DNA of 64,000 bases from Candidatus Competibacter phosphatis (GTDB lineage: Bacteria; Pseudomonadota; Gammaproteobacteria; Competibacterales; Competibacteraceae), in assembly GCF_012939995.1 (NCBI RefSeq), contig NZ_SPMZ01000023.1, positions 1-64,000 of the forward strand. The letters are read 5' to 3'. The translations under genes were made by a program, and so were the position numbers. Positions 54,053 to 63,767 of the stretch are shown one piece after another (within the stretch, counting starts at the first letter, position 1; each line of letters starts with the position of its first letter). Under the pieces are notes generated by a model that was given only the letters and a program-made list of their open reading frames with translations, was not told the origin of the DNA and did no database searches.

Positions 54053-54799
54053 TTATTCCACCAGCAGCGCCGGGACCAGCAGCGCGACGGTTTCAGCCAA
54101 TTCGCAGGCAGCCCCAAGAGTGTCGCCGGTGGTGCCGCCCAGTCGGTTCAGCAACCAGTGGCGCATGCCGAAAAAACCGGCGGCCAGCACACCGAGCAGT
54201 ACGCCACCCTGCCAGTCGAGCAGTACGACCGTGGCGAGGGCAACCAGCAAAACCAGCGTGGCGCAGCTTAGTCGCGGCAGATAGTCGGCGTAGGCCGCGC
54301 CCAGTCCTTCAGGCCGCACATAGGGCGTGGTGGCCAGGAGTAGCACGATGACGGAACGGCCCAGCACCGGCGCCAGCAACAGCACGGTGCGGGCATCTCC
54401 GGCCAGCAGCACTTGCAGGGCGGCAAACTTGGTCAGCAGCACCAGTACGATGATGACCACCGCCATCGGGCCGCTGCGTGGGTCTTTCATGATGGCCAGA
54501 GTCCGGTCGCGATCGCCGTGACCCCCGATCCAGGCATCGGCGGTGTCGGCTAGCCCATCCAGGTGCAAGCCACCGGTCAGCAGGACCCAAACCGCTAGCA
54601 CCAGGGCCGCCAGCACACCGGGGTCGATTAGCCAGAGCATGGTGTGCAATCCGGCCAGCAGCGTGCCGATGAGCAGCCCCACCACCGGGAAGAATAGCAC
54701 CGACAACCCCAGTTCCTCGGGGCGCGGCGGGGTGGCGGGCGACGGGACCGGCAAGCGGGTCAGCAATTGCAGGGCCAGGGCGAAGGCGCGGAGGATCAT
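54053..54799 (-). CDS. cobS: Adenosylcobinamide-GDP ribazoletransferase
   Basis: A 248-residue polytopic membrane enzyme that joins AdoCbi-GDP to alpha-ribazole, the last assembly step of cobalamin. The signature GGLHLDGLADTADAW with its acidic metal-binding residues is intact, with KDPRSGPMAV following. The ATG at 54797-54799 overlaps the cobC stop; the frame upstream of it is over cobC and is not used. Last gene of cobU-cobT-cobC-cobS. Confidence 0.94.
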   Translation of the reverse strand: MILRAFALALQLLTRLPVPSPATPPRPEELGLSVLFFPVVGLLIGTLLAGLHTMLWLIDPGVLAALVLAVWVLLTGGLHLDGLADTADAWIGGHGDRDRTLAIMKDPRSGPMAVVIIVLVLLTKFAALQVLLAGDARTVLLLAPVLGRSVIVLLLATTPYVRPEGLGAAYADYLPRLSCATLVLLVALATVVLLDWQGGVLLGVLAAGFFGMRHWLLNRLGGTTGDTLGAACELAETVALLVPALLVE

Positions 54800-55401
54800 G
54801 CCACCCGGCCATTGTGAAACACCAGACGGGGTTCGGCCTCCGGGTCGTGAAACCAGTGTACCCGGCTGAGCGCCGCGAAAGGCACTTCGAAGCGCCACAG
54901 GCGCCGCAAAGGCATGTCCAGAATCCGGCGCAGCACCATGCGGATGGTGCCGCCGTGGGCGACCAGCAACACATGTTGGCCACGGTGGCGTTCCAGCAGC
55001 GTCGCCCAGGCTTGGCCGACCCGTCGGTCGAAGTCAGCGACGGGCTCGCTTTCGGGGATCGGGTGGGCGATGGGGTCACGCCAGAATTGCGCCAGCGCCA
55101 GCGGGTCGCTGGCGTGGACTTCGGCGACGCCGCAGCCTTCCCAGACACCGAAGCGGATCTCGCTGAATCCCTGAACGATCTCCAGAGGGCGATCCAACTG
55201 CTGGGCCAGCTCGCGGGCGAAGGCGGCGCAGCGGATCAGCGGCGAGCTGACGATCGTTTGCCAGCCGCGAAAGTCCCCGACCGCCGCGCGCATCTGTTGC
55301 CATCCCAGCGGGCTGAGTGGATCGTCCAGCGCGCCGCGAAATTTTTTGCCGCCCGCCGGTTCACCGTGCCTTAGCAGATCGACGGTGGTGAAGTCGTTCA
55401 T
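54796..55401 (-). CDS. cobC: Alpha-ribazole phosphatase (histidine phosphatase family)
   Basis: A 201-residue phosphoglycerate-mutase-like phosphatase: [10 protein letters not shown] holds the phospho-acceptor His, GVWEGCG and [10 protein letters not shown] the second catalytic His. In this operon it should dephosphorylate alpha-ribazole phosphate or cobalamin phosphate. Overlaps cobT and cobS by 4 nt each. Confidence 0.9.
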   Translation of the reverse strand: MNDFTTVDLLRHGEPAGGKKFRGALDDPLSPLGWQQMRAAVGDFRGWQTIVSSPLIRCAAFARELAQQLDRPLEIVQGFSEIRFGVWEGCGVAEVHASDPLALAQFWRDPIAHPIPESEPVADFDRRVGQAWATLLERHRGQHVLLVAHGGTIRMVLRRILDMPLRRLWRFEVPFAALSRVHWFHDPEAEPRLVFHNGRVA

Positions 55402-56441
55402 GATTGCGAGACTCCGGCTTCGGCGAAGGTGGCCATGCGGGCGTGCAGGGCGGCGGCGGCGCGTAGGATCGGCATCGCCACCGCCGCGCCGCTGCCTTCA
55501 CCCAGGCGCATGTCCAGATCGAGCAACGGTTGTGCGTCCAGCGCGTCCAGCAGTCGGCGATGGCCGGGTTCGGCGGAACGGTGAGCATGGAACAGCCAGG
55601 CCGCCAGATCCGGCTGGTGCCGGGTCGCGACCAGCGCGGCGGTAGTGGCGATGAAGCCGTCCACCAGCGCTGGAACCCCGAGTTGGGCGCAGCGCAGGTA
55701 GGCGCCCGCCAACGCGGCGATTTCGAAACCGCCCAGCCGTTGCAGGGCCACAAGCGGCCGGTCGGCGCGGTGCCGGGCCAGTCCTCGTTCGATGGTCAGC
55801 GCCTTGCGGGCGACGCCGGCGGCGTCCAGGCCGGTGCCGGGGCCGGCCAGTTGCGCGGCCGGCAGACCGAGCAGGGAGCAGGCGACGGCGGCGGCACTGG
55901 TGGTATTGCCAATGCCCATCTCGCCGCCGATGAACAGCCGTGCCCCGCCGATCGAGGCGCGCTCGGCGGCTTCGCGGCCCGCCGTCAGCGCGTCGTGCAA
56001 CTGTTCGACACTCATGGCGGGTTCGTGAACGAAATTGGCGGTACCGGCGGCGATTCGGGCATCCAGCACGCCCGGCAGATCGCCCAGCGCCTGCACGGTG
56101 CCGACGTTGACCACTTCCAGCCGGGCGTTCCATTCCTGGGCCAGCACGCTGATCGCGGCGCCGCCACGAGCAAAGTTACGCACCATTTCGGCGGTGACGA
56201 CCTGCGGAAAGGCCGATACGCCTTCGGCGACGATGCCGTGGTCGGCGGCGAACACGCTGATCCAGACCTGATCCAGCCGCGGCTGTTGGGTGCCTTGCAT
56301 CGCGGCCAGGGTCGCGCCGAGCCGTTCCAGTCGACCCAGCGAGCCGGGCGGCTTGGTCAGTTGCGCCTGCCGCTCGTGGGCGGCCGCCAGCGTGGCGGTG
56401 TCGGGGCCGGGAATCGGGTCGTCAAACCAGGGATGGCTCAT
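55398..56441 (-). CDS. cobT: Nicotinate-nucleotide-dimethylbenzimidazole phosphoribosyltransferase
   Basis: A 347-residue CobT that makes alpha-ribazole phosphate from dimethylbenzimidazole and nicotinate mononucleotide. The segments [42 protein letters not shown] and the catalytic Glu near the C-terminus in [15 protein letters not shown] are visible. The ATG at 56439-56441 is the start; the longer open frame upstream lies over cobU. Confidence 0.95.
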   Translation of the reverse strand: MSHPWFDDPIPGPDTATLAAAHERQAQLTKPPGSLGRLERLGATLAAMQGTQQPRLDQVWISVFAADHGIVAEGVSAFPQVVTAEMVRNFARGGAAISVLAQEWNARLEVVNVGTVQALGDLPGVLDARIAAGTANFVHEPAMSVEQLHDALTAGREAAERASIGGARLFIGGEMGIGNTTSAAAVACSLLGLPAAQLAGPGTGLDAAGVARKALTIERGLARHRADRPLVALQRLGGFEIAALAGAYLRCAQLGVPALVDGFIATTAALVATRHQPDLAAWLFHAHRSAEPGHRRLLDALDAQPLLDLDMRLGEGSGAAVAMPILRAAAALHARMATFAEAGVSQS

Positions 56442-56956
56442 GCGGGACAGTCCTTGAGGGTAAGAGGCAGGCCGGCCACCACGAGGGTGACGCGGCCACA
56501 GAGGCGGGCGACCGCCTGATGCAATCGGCCGGCTTCGTCGCGGAAGCGGCGGGCCAAGGGGTTGATGGGGACGATGCCCTGGCCGACTTCGTTGCTGACC
56601 AGCAGTACCTGTCCAGGCAGACTGGGCAGCGTGTTCAACAGGGCGCGCGTTTCGGCGTCCAGGCGGTCGTCGCCGGCGGCCAGCAGGTTGCTGAGCCACA
56701 GCGTCAGGCAGTCCACCAGCAGGCAGCGATCCGGGGCGGCGTGGGTTTGCAGGGCGGAGGCGAGGGCCAGCGGTTCTTCCACCAGTCCCCAGTCGGCGGG
56801 GCGGTCGGCGCGATGGTGGGCGATGCGCTCGTTCATCTCCGCGTCGCCAGCTTGGGCAGTGGCGAGGTAGATGACATGCAGGCCAGCGGCGGCGGCTTGG
56901 CGTTGGGCGAAGGCGCTTTTACCGGAGCGGGCGCCGCCGAGGATGAGCTGTTTCAT
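56438..56956 (-). CDS. cobU: Adenosylcobinamide kinase / guanylyltransferase
   Basis: A 172-residue bifunctional CobU. The P-loop is GGARSGKS (residues 7-14), the guanylylated His is in the IAHHRADRP segment, and [12 protein letters not shown] and [11 protein letters not shown] are typical. First gene of the four-gene operon. I looked for a B12 riboswitch in the 249-nt gap upstream (56957-57205) and found no B12-box sequence. Confidence 0.95.
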   Translation of the reverse strand: MKQLILGGARSGKSAFAQRQAAAAGLHVIYLATAQAGDAEMNERIAHHRADRPADWGLVEEPLALASALQTHAAPDRCLLVDCLTLWLSNLLAAGDDRLDAETRALLNTLPSLPGQVLLVSNEVGQGIVPINPLARRFRDEAGRLHQAVARLCGRVTLVVAGLPLTLKDCPA

Positions 56957-57147
56957 GTCGGGCGTGGTTTATGATTTTTCCGCGAGCACCCATGGTGGGT
57001 GGCGTGGCCTCATTATCGTTGATTTCGGCGAATTACCAAATCGGATGACGCGGATGGTGACTGGTTCGCCGCGCGGAATTTCCGCCGCGGCGTGGATGCG
57101 GGGCCATGGCGGTGATGATGGGAGCCCAATGTAAGGTGTGTTTGCAA

Positions 57148-57165
57148 TTGGCATGGATAGTGCTC
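57148..57165 (+). promoter_or_regulatory. Sigma-54 promoter before nasT
   Basis: TTGGCATG-GATAG-TGCT has GG (57150-57151) and GC (57162-57163) separated by exactly 10 nt and agrees with TGGCACG-N4-TTGCW at most positions. The start near 57175 gives a leader of about 30 nt before nasT. No clear NtrC dyad is seen upstream. Confidence 0.65.
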
Positions 57166-57205
57166 AAGACCTCGGCGTCGGGTTTGAAGCACATCAAGGT
57201 CGCTG

Positions 57206-57788
57206 ATGAAAAAAAATCGAAGTCATGCTGATCGACGCTCATTCAGGGCGGTCGGCGATTTTGGAGCAGGCGCTGAGCGACGCCGGCTACCGGATTGCCA
57301 TCCGCATCGTCAGTACTGACCGGTTGCTACAGCAAGTGCGGGATATCAAACCCGATGTCATTCTGATCGATATCGACCTTCCCGATCGCGATACCCTGGA
57401 ACAGTTGCGCGATGTCGGGCGGAACCAGCCCAAACCCATCGTGATGTTCGCTGAACGCAGCGACCCCGAAACCACCGCCGCTGCCTTACGGGCGGGGGTT
57501 AGCGCCTACGTGGTTGACGATCTGAACCCTCGTCGCCTCAAACCCATCATGGATGTCGCCATCGCCCGGTTCCGTGAGTATCAGGCGCTGCGTCGGGAGC
57601 TGGAAGAAACCCGTAACCAACTTGCGGACCGAAAAATCGTCGAAAAAGCAAAGGGCTTGCTGATGAAGCAGCGCAATCTGAGCGAACAAGAAGCGTACCA
57701 GTCCTTGCGCAAGCTGGCGATGGATCGCAATCAGCGCGTGGGAGAAGTAGCGCGTACCGTGGTTTCCTTACTGGAGATGTTGAGTTGA
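57206..57788 (+). CDS. nasT: NasT-type ANTAR antitermination regulator (frameshift near start)
   Basis: A receiver-like plus ANTAR protein of 193 residues after correction. The N-terminal pseudo-receiver has DVILIDIDLPDRD; the C-terminal ANTAR helices (about 130-190) include KIVEKAKGLLMKQRNLSE, with the usual AKG and A-Y-x-x-L-R-K pattern. ATG 57206 has AAGG upstream and is followed by eight A (57209-57216). With seven, the protein starts MKKIEVMLIDAHSG as NasT proteins do; otherwise only an internal CTG/ATG at 57225 is in frame. NasT binds leader RNA to prevent termination and is held inactive by NasS without nitrate. No nasS is adjacent. Confidence 0.9.
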
Positions 57789-57923
57789 GTCGATGGTCTC
57801 TACTCAATGTGGTGCAGGCTGACGATGCTACGCGCCATGATAGGGCAAAATTTACCGGCACGAGTAGTGCGATATACTTTGTTTTTTTCATAAAAATGAT
57901 TGATGTTAAGTGCTTAAGATAAG

Positions 57924-57941
57924 TTGGCACGTATAATGCCT
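57924..57941 (+). promoter_or_regulatory. Sigma-54 promoter of the nrt-nir operon
   Basis: TTGGCACG-TATA-ATGCC has a perfect -24 box, and GG (57926-57927) and GC (57938-57939) 10 nt apart. The predicted start at about 57951 puts the first leader hairpin at +5, which supports both calls. Confidence 0.75.
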
Positions 57942-57954
57942 TAAAAATATCGGC

Positions 57955-58001
57955 AACTTTCCCCAATGGTGGGGCAAGTTACGCGGCTAACGGCGGTCGC
58001 G
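57955..58001 (+). promoter_or_regulatory. Tandem hexaloop hairpins, ANTAR (NasT) RNA target
   Basis: Hairpin P1: CCCC (57961-57964) pairs GGGG (57971-57974), extended by AACTT/AAGTT (57955-57959 with 57976-57980), loop AATGGT. Hairpin P2: CGCGGCT (57982-57988) pairs GGTCGCG (57995-58001) with G-U pairs, loop AACGGC. Both loops have six bases with A at position 1 and G at position 4, the known recognition feature of ANTAR proteins. The pair is followed by an intrinsic terminator. Confidence 0.8.
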
Positions 58002-58012
58002 CATCGGACAAA

Positions 58013-58059
58013 GGCGTCCACACCTCAGTATTTCATACGAGGCGTGGGCGCTTTTTTTT
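58013..58059 (+). terminator. Leader intrinsic terminator before nrtA
   Basis: GGCGTCCACACCTC (58013-58026) pairs with GAGGCGTGGGCGC (58039-58051), one A-C mismatch and one G-U pair. Inner bases GTA/TAC extend the stem to a TTTCA loop. Eight T (58052-58059) follow. It lies 25 nt before the nrtA start, so it must be read through for the operon to be expressed. Confidence 0.85.
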
Positions 58060-58084
58060 ATTGGCTACAAAATGGGTGCACGAC

Positions 58085-59513
58085 ATGAAAAACACCAATG
58101 CGACGAATAATCCGGTCCAGACTCCTGATCTGTCTCGGCGTAAATTCCTCAAAACCGGTGGGCTCGCGTTTGGCGGCGCCACCTTGCTGAGCGGGACGCC
58201 ACCTTGGTTGCGGACGGGCGCTTGGGCCGGCGAAGGCGGTGGTTTGGAGAAAACCAAACTCACTCTAGGATTTATCCCTCTTACCGACTGCGCGCCGTTG
58301 GTGGTGGCGGCGGAGAAGGGTTATTTCAAGAAATACGGCTTGGACGTGGCGCTGTCCAAGGAAGCGTCCTGGGCCAATATCCGCGACAAGGTCGCCATCG
58401 GCGAACTGGATGGCGCGCACATGTTGGCGGGCATGCCCATTGCGGCCAGTCTTGGCGTCGGCGCCTTGCCCAAGGCCACGATCACCGCGTTTTCCATGGA
58501 TCTCAACGGTAACGCCATCACCGTTTCCAACGACTTGTACGAACGGATGGTGAAAGCCGATCCCGAGGCGATGAAGGAGCGTCCTCTCAGCGCCCGTGCC
58601 CTAAAAAAAGGTCATCGATGCCGACAAAGCCGCCGGTAAGGAACCGATGACCTTCGCCATGGTGTTTCCCGTTTCCACCCACAATTACGAAATCCGCTAC
58701 TGGATGGGTTCGGCCGGCATCGACCCGGATCAGGATGTACGCCTGATCGTCATCCCGCCACCGCAGATGGTCGCCAATCTCAAGGCCGGCAACATTGTTG
58801 GTTACTGCGTGGGCGAACCGTGGAACGAGCGCGCGGTGGAAGCCGGCATCGGTCGCACCCTGATCACCAATTACGAGATCTGGAACAACAATCCGGAAAA
58901 GGTGTTCGGCGTCAATTTGGAATGGCACGAGAAAAACCCACGCACCCATCAGGCCTTGATCATGGCCTTGCTGGAAGCGACCCAGTGGATGGATCAGCCG
59001 AAAAATCGCATGGAGGTGGTGAGCTTGATCGCGCAGAAGTCCTACGTCAACGCACCGGACGAGGTGGTGAAGATGTCGATGACCGGCACCTTCAAATATG
59101 CCAAGGACGAAGAACCGCGTCCGCTACCGGATTTCAACGTGTTTTACCGCTATGCCGCCAATTTCCCCTGGCTATCGCACGCCGCCTGGTTCATCAGTCA
59201 GATGTACCGCTGGGGCCAACTGGAGCAGCCGGCCAATATCCTGCAAACCGCCGGTTCCATTTATCGCCCCGATCTGTACCGACAAGCGGCCAAGGCGCTA
59301 GGCGTGCCGTATCCCACCATCGATGTGAAAAAGGAAGGTATCAACGCGAAACCCTGGACGCTCAAGGAAGCCACCAGTCCGATTGCCATGGGTCCGGATC
59401 GCTTCTTCGACGGTGGGGTGTTCGATCCCGCGAAGTCAGGCGAGTACGTCACCGGTTTTGCCGTAAAAAATCTGAAGGTGACGCCCGAAGCATTGCTGAA
59501 AGCCAACTCCTGA
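58085..59513 (+). CDS. nrtA: Nitrate ABC transporter substrate-binding protein (frameshifted)
   Basis: A 475-residue NrtA after correction. A Tat signal (SRRKFLKTGGLAFGGATLL) exports it folded; the CmpA/NrtA domain follows (TLGFIPLTDCAPLVVAAEKG, ...NIVGYCVGEPWNERAV). An A7 run at 58603-58609 breaks the frame; six A gives ARALKKVIDADKAAGKEPM into the second half. The Tat signal shows it is the periplasmic binding protein and not the cytoplasmic homologue NasS. Followed by nrtB after 18 nt. Confidence 0.93.
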
Positions 59514-59531
59514 ATAGGGGAGGAAACGAAC

Positions 59532-60485
59532 ATGAGTAAAGTTATTGCTTTAAGCACTGCGACCCGCATGGAACCTCAACGACTGGAAACACCCGCGCCA
59601 ATGATCGTACCCAACGAGCAAGTCGATGTGACTGCCGCCAATCGCGAACGACAACCGCCGGTCCCAAAGATGGAAACGGCTATCGCTCCAGTGTCGCGCA
59701 CCCGGACCCGCGTCGCGGCGGTTCTGCGCGCCATCTTGTTACCCGCCCTTACCTTCCTTGTGGTGCTGGCGATCTGGAGCTTCGTCAACGCTAAGATCAC
59801 CAGCGATATTCCCACGCCCGCCGAAGCCTGGACCCGAGCGGTGGAGGTGCTCGGTAATCCGTTCTACGACGCCGGGCCGAACGACATGGGCATCGGTTGG
59901 CAGGTGTTGTATTCGCTGGGGCGGGTGATGGCCGGCTTCGCCTTGGCGGTTGTGGTGGGTATTCCGGTGGGCTTCCTGATGGGTGCCAGCCGCGCCGTGC
60001 ACCAAGCCTGCTATCCGCTGGTGCAGATCCTGCGGCCGGTCAGCCCGCTGGCCTGGTTGCCCATCGGTCTGCTGATCTTTCAGGCCAAGGACCCGTCGGC
60101 GATCTTCGTGATCTTCATCACCAGCATCTGGCCGGTGATTGTCAACACCGCCGCCGGCGTGCAGGCGATTCCCCAGGATTATCTCAATGTGGCGCGGGTG
60201 TTGCAGCTCGGCAAACTGGAAGTGACCCGCCGTATCCTGATTCCCGCCACTCTGCCGCATATCCTGACCGGCATGCGGTTGTCGCTGAGCGTGGCCTGGA
60301 TGGTGATCGTGGCGGCGGAAATGCTGACCGGTGGCATCGGTATCGGTTTTTATGTCTGGGACGAGTGGAACAACCTCAACGTTGCTTCCATCATCGTTGC
60401 CATCGGCGTCATCGGCTTGGTCGGCATCTTGTTGGAAAGCGTGATGAATCTGGCGCAACGCCACTTTGACTACAACCGTCGTTAA
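59532..60485 (+). CDS. nrtB: Nitrate ABC transporter permease
   Basis: A 317-residue permease of the NrtB/SsuC type. An N-terminal cytoplasmic tail of about 65 residues precedes six membrane helices; the EAA-type loop is TRRILIPATLPHILTGMRLS. RPVSPLAWLPIGLLIF is characteristic of nitrate/bicarbonate permeases. Between nrtA and the ATPase gene. Confidence 0.94.
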   Translation: MSKVIALSTATRMEPQRLETPAPMIVPNEQVDVTAANRERQPPVPKMETAIAPVSRTRTRVAAVLRAILLPALTFLVVLAIWSFVNAKITSDIPTPAEAWTRAVEVLGNPFYDAGPNDMGIGWQVLYSLGRVMAGFALAVVVGIPVGFLMGASRAVHQACYPLVQILRPVSPLAWLPIGLLIFQAKDPSAIFVIFITSIWPVIVNTAAGVQAIPQDYLNVARVLQLGKLEVTRRILIPATLPHILTGMRLSLSVAWMVIVAAEMLTGGIGIGFYVWDEWNNLNVASIIVAIGVIGLVGILLESVMNLAQRHFDYNRR

Positions 60486-60498
60486 TCGGGAGATCGCC

Positions 60499-61290
60499 AT
60501 GAGCTACCTGAATATTTCCAATGTGGACGTGGTGTTTCCCATCGTCAACGGTACGTACATCGCCTTGCGTGAGGTCTCTCTCGAAGTCGAAAAAGGCGAA
60601 TTCATCACCATCATCGGCCATTCCGGTTGTGGCAAGTCCACGGTGCTGAATGTGGTCGCCGGTTTGTTGCAAGCCACCCGTGGCGGCGTGCTGCTGGAGA
60701 ATCGGGAAGTGAACAGCCCTGGTCCGGATCGCGCCGTGGTGTTCCAGAACCATTCGCTGTTGCCGTGGCTGACGGTCTACGAGAACGTGCGCATCGCGGT
60801 GGACAAAGTGTTCGGCAAGAGCAAGACCAAGGCCGAGCGTCACGACTGGACCGTGCATAACTTGAAGCTGGTGCATATGGAGCATGCGCTGGATAAGCTG
60901 CCTGGCGCGATTTCCGGGGGCATGAAGCAGCGGGTCGGAATCGCCCGCGCCTTGGCGATGCAGCCGAAAGTGTTGTTGATGGATGAGCCGTTCGGTGCGC
61001 TCGATGCCCTGACCCGTGCCCATTTGCAGGAATCGGTGATGGAGATTCAGGCCACGCTCAATAACACCGTGTTGATGATTACCCACGATGTCGATGAAGC
61101 GGTGCTGTTGTCCGATCGCATTGTGATGATGACCAACGGTCCGGCGGCAACGGTGGGCGAAATTCTGCAGGTGGATTTGCCCCGTCCGCGTAACCGCTTG
61201 GAATTGGCCGACGACTCGGCCTACAACCACTATCGCGCCGAAGTTCTGCGTTTCCTTTACGAACGGCAGCGTCGGCCAGACGCAGCGTGA
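60499..61290 (+). CDS. nrtC: Nitrate ABC transporter ATP-binding protein
   Basis: A 263-residue ATPase of the NrtC/NrtD class without the C-terminal NrtA-like domain of cyanobacterial NrtC, so NrtD-like in form. Walker [11 protein letters not shown]-loop [13 protein letters not shown], signature [15 protein letters not shown], Walker [14 protein letters not shown]-loop [11 protein letters not shown] 60499 follows GGGAGA. Confidence 0.94.
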   Translation: MSYLNISNVDVVFPIVNGTYIALREVSLEVEKGEFITIIGHSGCGKSTVLNVVAGLLQATRGGVLLENREVNSPGPDRAVVFQNHSLLPWLTVYENVRIAVDKVFGKSKTKAERHDWTVHNLKLVHMEHALDKLPGAISGGMKQRVGIARALAMQPKVLLMDEPFGALDALTRAHLQESVMEIQATLNNTVLMITHDVDEAVLLSDRIVMMTNGPAATVGEILQVDLPRPRNRLELADDSAYNHYRAEVLRFLYERQRRPDAA

Positions 61291-61316
61291 ATGGGACCGT
61301 GAAGGAGAATGCAACG

Positions 61317-63749
61317 ATGAAAGAACGTCTGGTTTTGGTAGGCAACGGTATGGCCGGGATGCGCACGGTGGAGGAATTACTGGCGATCGCCCCGGACAAA
61401 TTCGACATCACCGTGTTTGGCAGCGAGCCCCACGGTAACTACAACCGCATCATGCTGTCGCCGGTATTGGCGGGCGAAAAGACCGTCGATCAGATCATGA
61501 TCAACGATTTGTCCTGGTACGCGGAGAAGGGTATCCGCTTGCATGCCGGTCATGCCGTCGTCGACATTCACCGTGCCCGGCGCGAAGTCCGTGCCGCCGA
61601 CGGTACGGTCGCATCCTATGATCGATTGTTGCTGGCGACCGGATCCAATCCCTTCATCCTGCCGATTCCGGGCAACGATCTGCCGGGCGTCATCGGGTTC
61701 CGCGACATCAAGGATGTGGAAACCATGCTGGCGGCGGCGCGCACCGGCAAGAATGCGGTGGTGATCGGCGGCGGCCTGCTCGGTCTGGAAGCCGCCAACG
61801 GACTGATGAAGCAAGGGATGCAAGTCACCGTCGTCCATGTGCTCGATACCTTGATGGAACGGCAACTCGATCCGGTCGCGGCCGACATGCTACGCGCGAA
61901 CCTGGAAGAGCGGGGACTGCGCTTCCTGATGGGCGCGCAAACCGCCGCCCTGCTCGGCGAGGAGCGGGTGCGCGCCGTGCGCTTCAAGGATGGCCTGGAA
62001 ATTCCCACCGATCTGGTGGTGATGGCGGTCGGTATCCGACCCAACTTCGAGTTGGCCAAGCAGATAGGAATCTATTGCGAGCGTGGTATCGTCGTCAACG
62101 ACACCATGCAGACTTACGATCCGAGGGTGTATGCGGTCGGCGAGTGCGTGCAGCATCGCGGCCAGTGCTACGGTTTGGTCGCGCCGCTGTGGGAGCAGGC
62201 CAAGGTCTGCGCCAACCATCTGGCGCGTTACGGCATCGGCCGCTATCAGGGATCGGTGACCAGCACCAAGCTCAAGGTCACCGGCATCGACCTGTTCTCC
62301 GCCGGTAGTTTCAACGGTGGGCCGGGCTGCGAGGAGATCGTGTTGCGCGACCCGGCGCGCGGCGTCTACAAGAAGCTGGTGGTCAAGGAAAACCGCGTGC
62401 AGGGCGCGGTGCTGTACGGCGATACTGTCGATGGCTCCTGGTATTTCCAGTTGCTGCGCGAAGGCACCGACATCGGCGCTTTCCGCGAAACCGTGCTATT
62501 CGGTCACGCCCACATGGCCGATTCGGGCCGGGACGGCTTCAGCGTGATGACGATGGCCGACGACGCCGAGATTTGCGGGTGCAACGGCGTGTGCAAGGGC
62601 GCGATCACCAAGGCGATCGCCGAAAAGAAGCTGTTTACCCTCGACGAAGTGCGCGCGCACACCAAGGCATCGGCTTCCTGCGGTTCCTGCACCGGTTTGG
62701 TCGAACAGCTTCTCGCCGCCACCGTCGGCACCATCGGCAAGACTCCGGCCGAAAAACCGATGTGCAAGTGCACCGAGCATTCGCACGACATGGTGCGCGC
62801 CGCGATCCGCGAACAACATCTGACCTCGCTGGCGCAGATCTTCGAGGCCCTCAACTGGAAAAACCCGGACGGCTGTCACTCCTGTCGTCCAGCATTGAAC
62901 TTTTACCTGATCTCGACGTGGCCCAGCGAGGCGAAAGACGACCAGCAGTCGCGCTTCATCAACGAGCGCGTGCACGCCAACATTCAAAAGGACGGCACTT
63001 ACTCGGTCGTCCCGCGCATGTGGGGCGGCCTGACCAATCCGCAGGAATTGCGCGCCATCGCCGATGTGGCCGACAAGTTCCAGATCCCCACGGTGAAAGT
63101 GACCGGCGGCCAGCGCATCGACCTGCTGGGCGTGAAAAAAGAGGATTTGCCGAAAGTTTGGGCTGACCTCAACGCCGCCGGCATGGTGTCCGGCCACGCC
63201 TACGGCAAGAGCCTGCGCACCGTGAAAACCTGTGTCGGTACCGACTGGTGCCGGTTCGGCACGCAGGATTCGACCGGCCTCGGCGTCAAGCTGGAGAAGA
63301 TGACCTGGGGATCGTGGACGCCGCACAAATTCAAAATGGCGGTTTCCGGTTGTCCGCGCAACTGCGCCGAAGCCACTATCAAGGATTTCGGCGTGGTCTG
63401 CGTGGATTCCGGTTATGAAATTCATGTGGGCGGCAATGGCGGCATCAAGATTCGCGGCACCGATTTGCTGTGCAAACTGGCGACGGAGGCGGAAGTGAAG
63501 GAGTACTGCTGCGCGTTCATGCAGCTTTACCGCGAGGAAGGCCGCTATTTGGAACGCACCGCGCCGTGGATCGAGCGGGTCGGTCTCAGCTATGTGAAGT
63601 CGCGCATCGTCGAGGACGAGGAAAATCGCAAGGCGCTCTGTGCCCGTTTTCTCGAATCGCAACAATATGCCCAGATCGATCCCTGGGCGGAACGCGCCGG
63701 CGGACGCGTGGACGCCCACGAGTTCCAGCCTTTGCAACGAGTGGGTTGA
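61317..63749 (+). CDS. nirB: Assimilatory nitrite reductase (NADH), large subunit
   Basis: An 810-residue cytoplasmic NirB that reduces nitrite to ammonium. Order: FAD/NAD(P)H domains (LVLVGNGMAGMRTVEEL, VVIGGGLLGLEAANGL), a Bfd-like [2Fe-2S] domain (CGCNGVCKG and CGSCTG), then the siroheme/[4Fe-4S] reductase domain with Cys in TCVGTDWCRFG and SGCPRNCAEA. The ATG at 61317 has a GGAG site and begins directly at the flavin domain; an upstream ATG at 61287 would add ten residues. Siroheme may depend on cobA at 47.1 kb. Confidence 0.96.
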   Translation: MKERLVLVGNGMAGMRTVEELLAIAPDKFDITVFGSEPHGNYNRIMLSPVLAGEKTVDQIMINDLSWYAEKGIRLHAGHAVVDIHRARREVRAADGTVASYDRLLLATGSNPFILPIPGNDLPGVIGFRDIKDVETMLAAARTGKNAVVIGGGLLGLEAANGLMKQGMQVTVVHVLDTLMERQLDPVAADMLRANLEERGLRFLMGAQTAALLGEERVRAVRFKDGLEIPTDLVVMAVGIRPNFELAKQIGIYCERGIVVNDTMQTYDPRVYAVGECVQHRGQCYGLVAPLWEQAKVCANHLARYGIGRYQGSVTSTKLKVTGIDLFSAGSFNGGPGCEEIVLRDPARGVYKKLVVKENRVQGAVLYGDTVDGSWYFQLLREGTDIGAFRETVLFGHAHMADSGRDGFSVMTMADDAEICGCNGVCKGAITKAIAEKKLFTLDEVRAHTKASASCGSCTGLVEQLLAATVGTIGKTPAEKPMCKCTEHSHDMVRAAIREQHLTSLAQIFEALNWKNPDGCHSCRPALNFYLISTWPSEAKDDQQSRFINERVHANIQKDGTYSVVPRMWGGLTNPQELRAIADVADKFQIPTVKVTGGQRIDLLGVKKEDLPKVWADLNAAGMVSGHAYGKSLRTVKTCVGTDWCRFGTQDSTGLGVKLEKMTWGSWTPHKFKMAVSGCPRNCAEATIKDFGVVCVDSGYEIHVGGNGGIKIRGTDLLCKLATEAEVKEYCCAFMQLYREEGRYLERTAPWIERVGLSYVKSRIVEDEENRKALCARFLESQQYAQIDPWAERAGGRVDAHEFQPLQRVG

Positions 63750-63767
63750 GGAGTGGAGACCATCATC

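Noticed and set aside
56957-57205. Possible cobalamin riboswitch upstream of cobU
   Set aside because: No B12-box consensus or long structured leader was found on the minus strand.
57858-57870. GCAC-GAGTA-GTGC inverted repeat upstream of the nrt promoter as an NtrC site
   Set aside because: The spacer is 5 nt where NtrC sites have 7 between the GCAC and GTGC half-sites.
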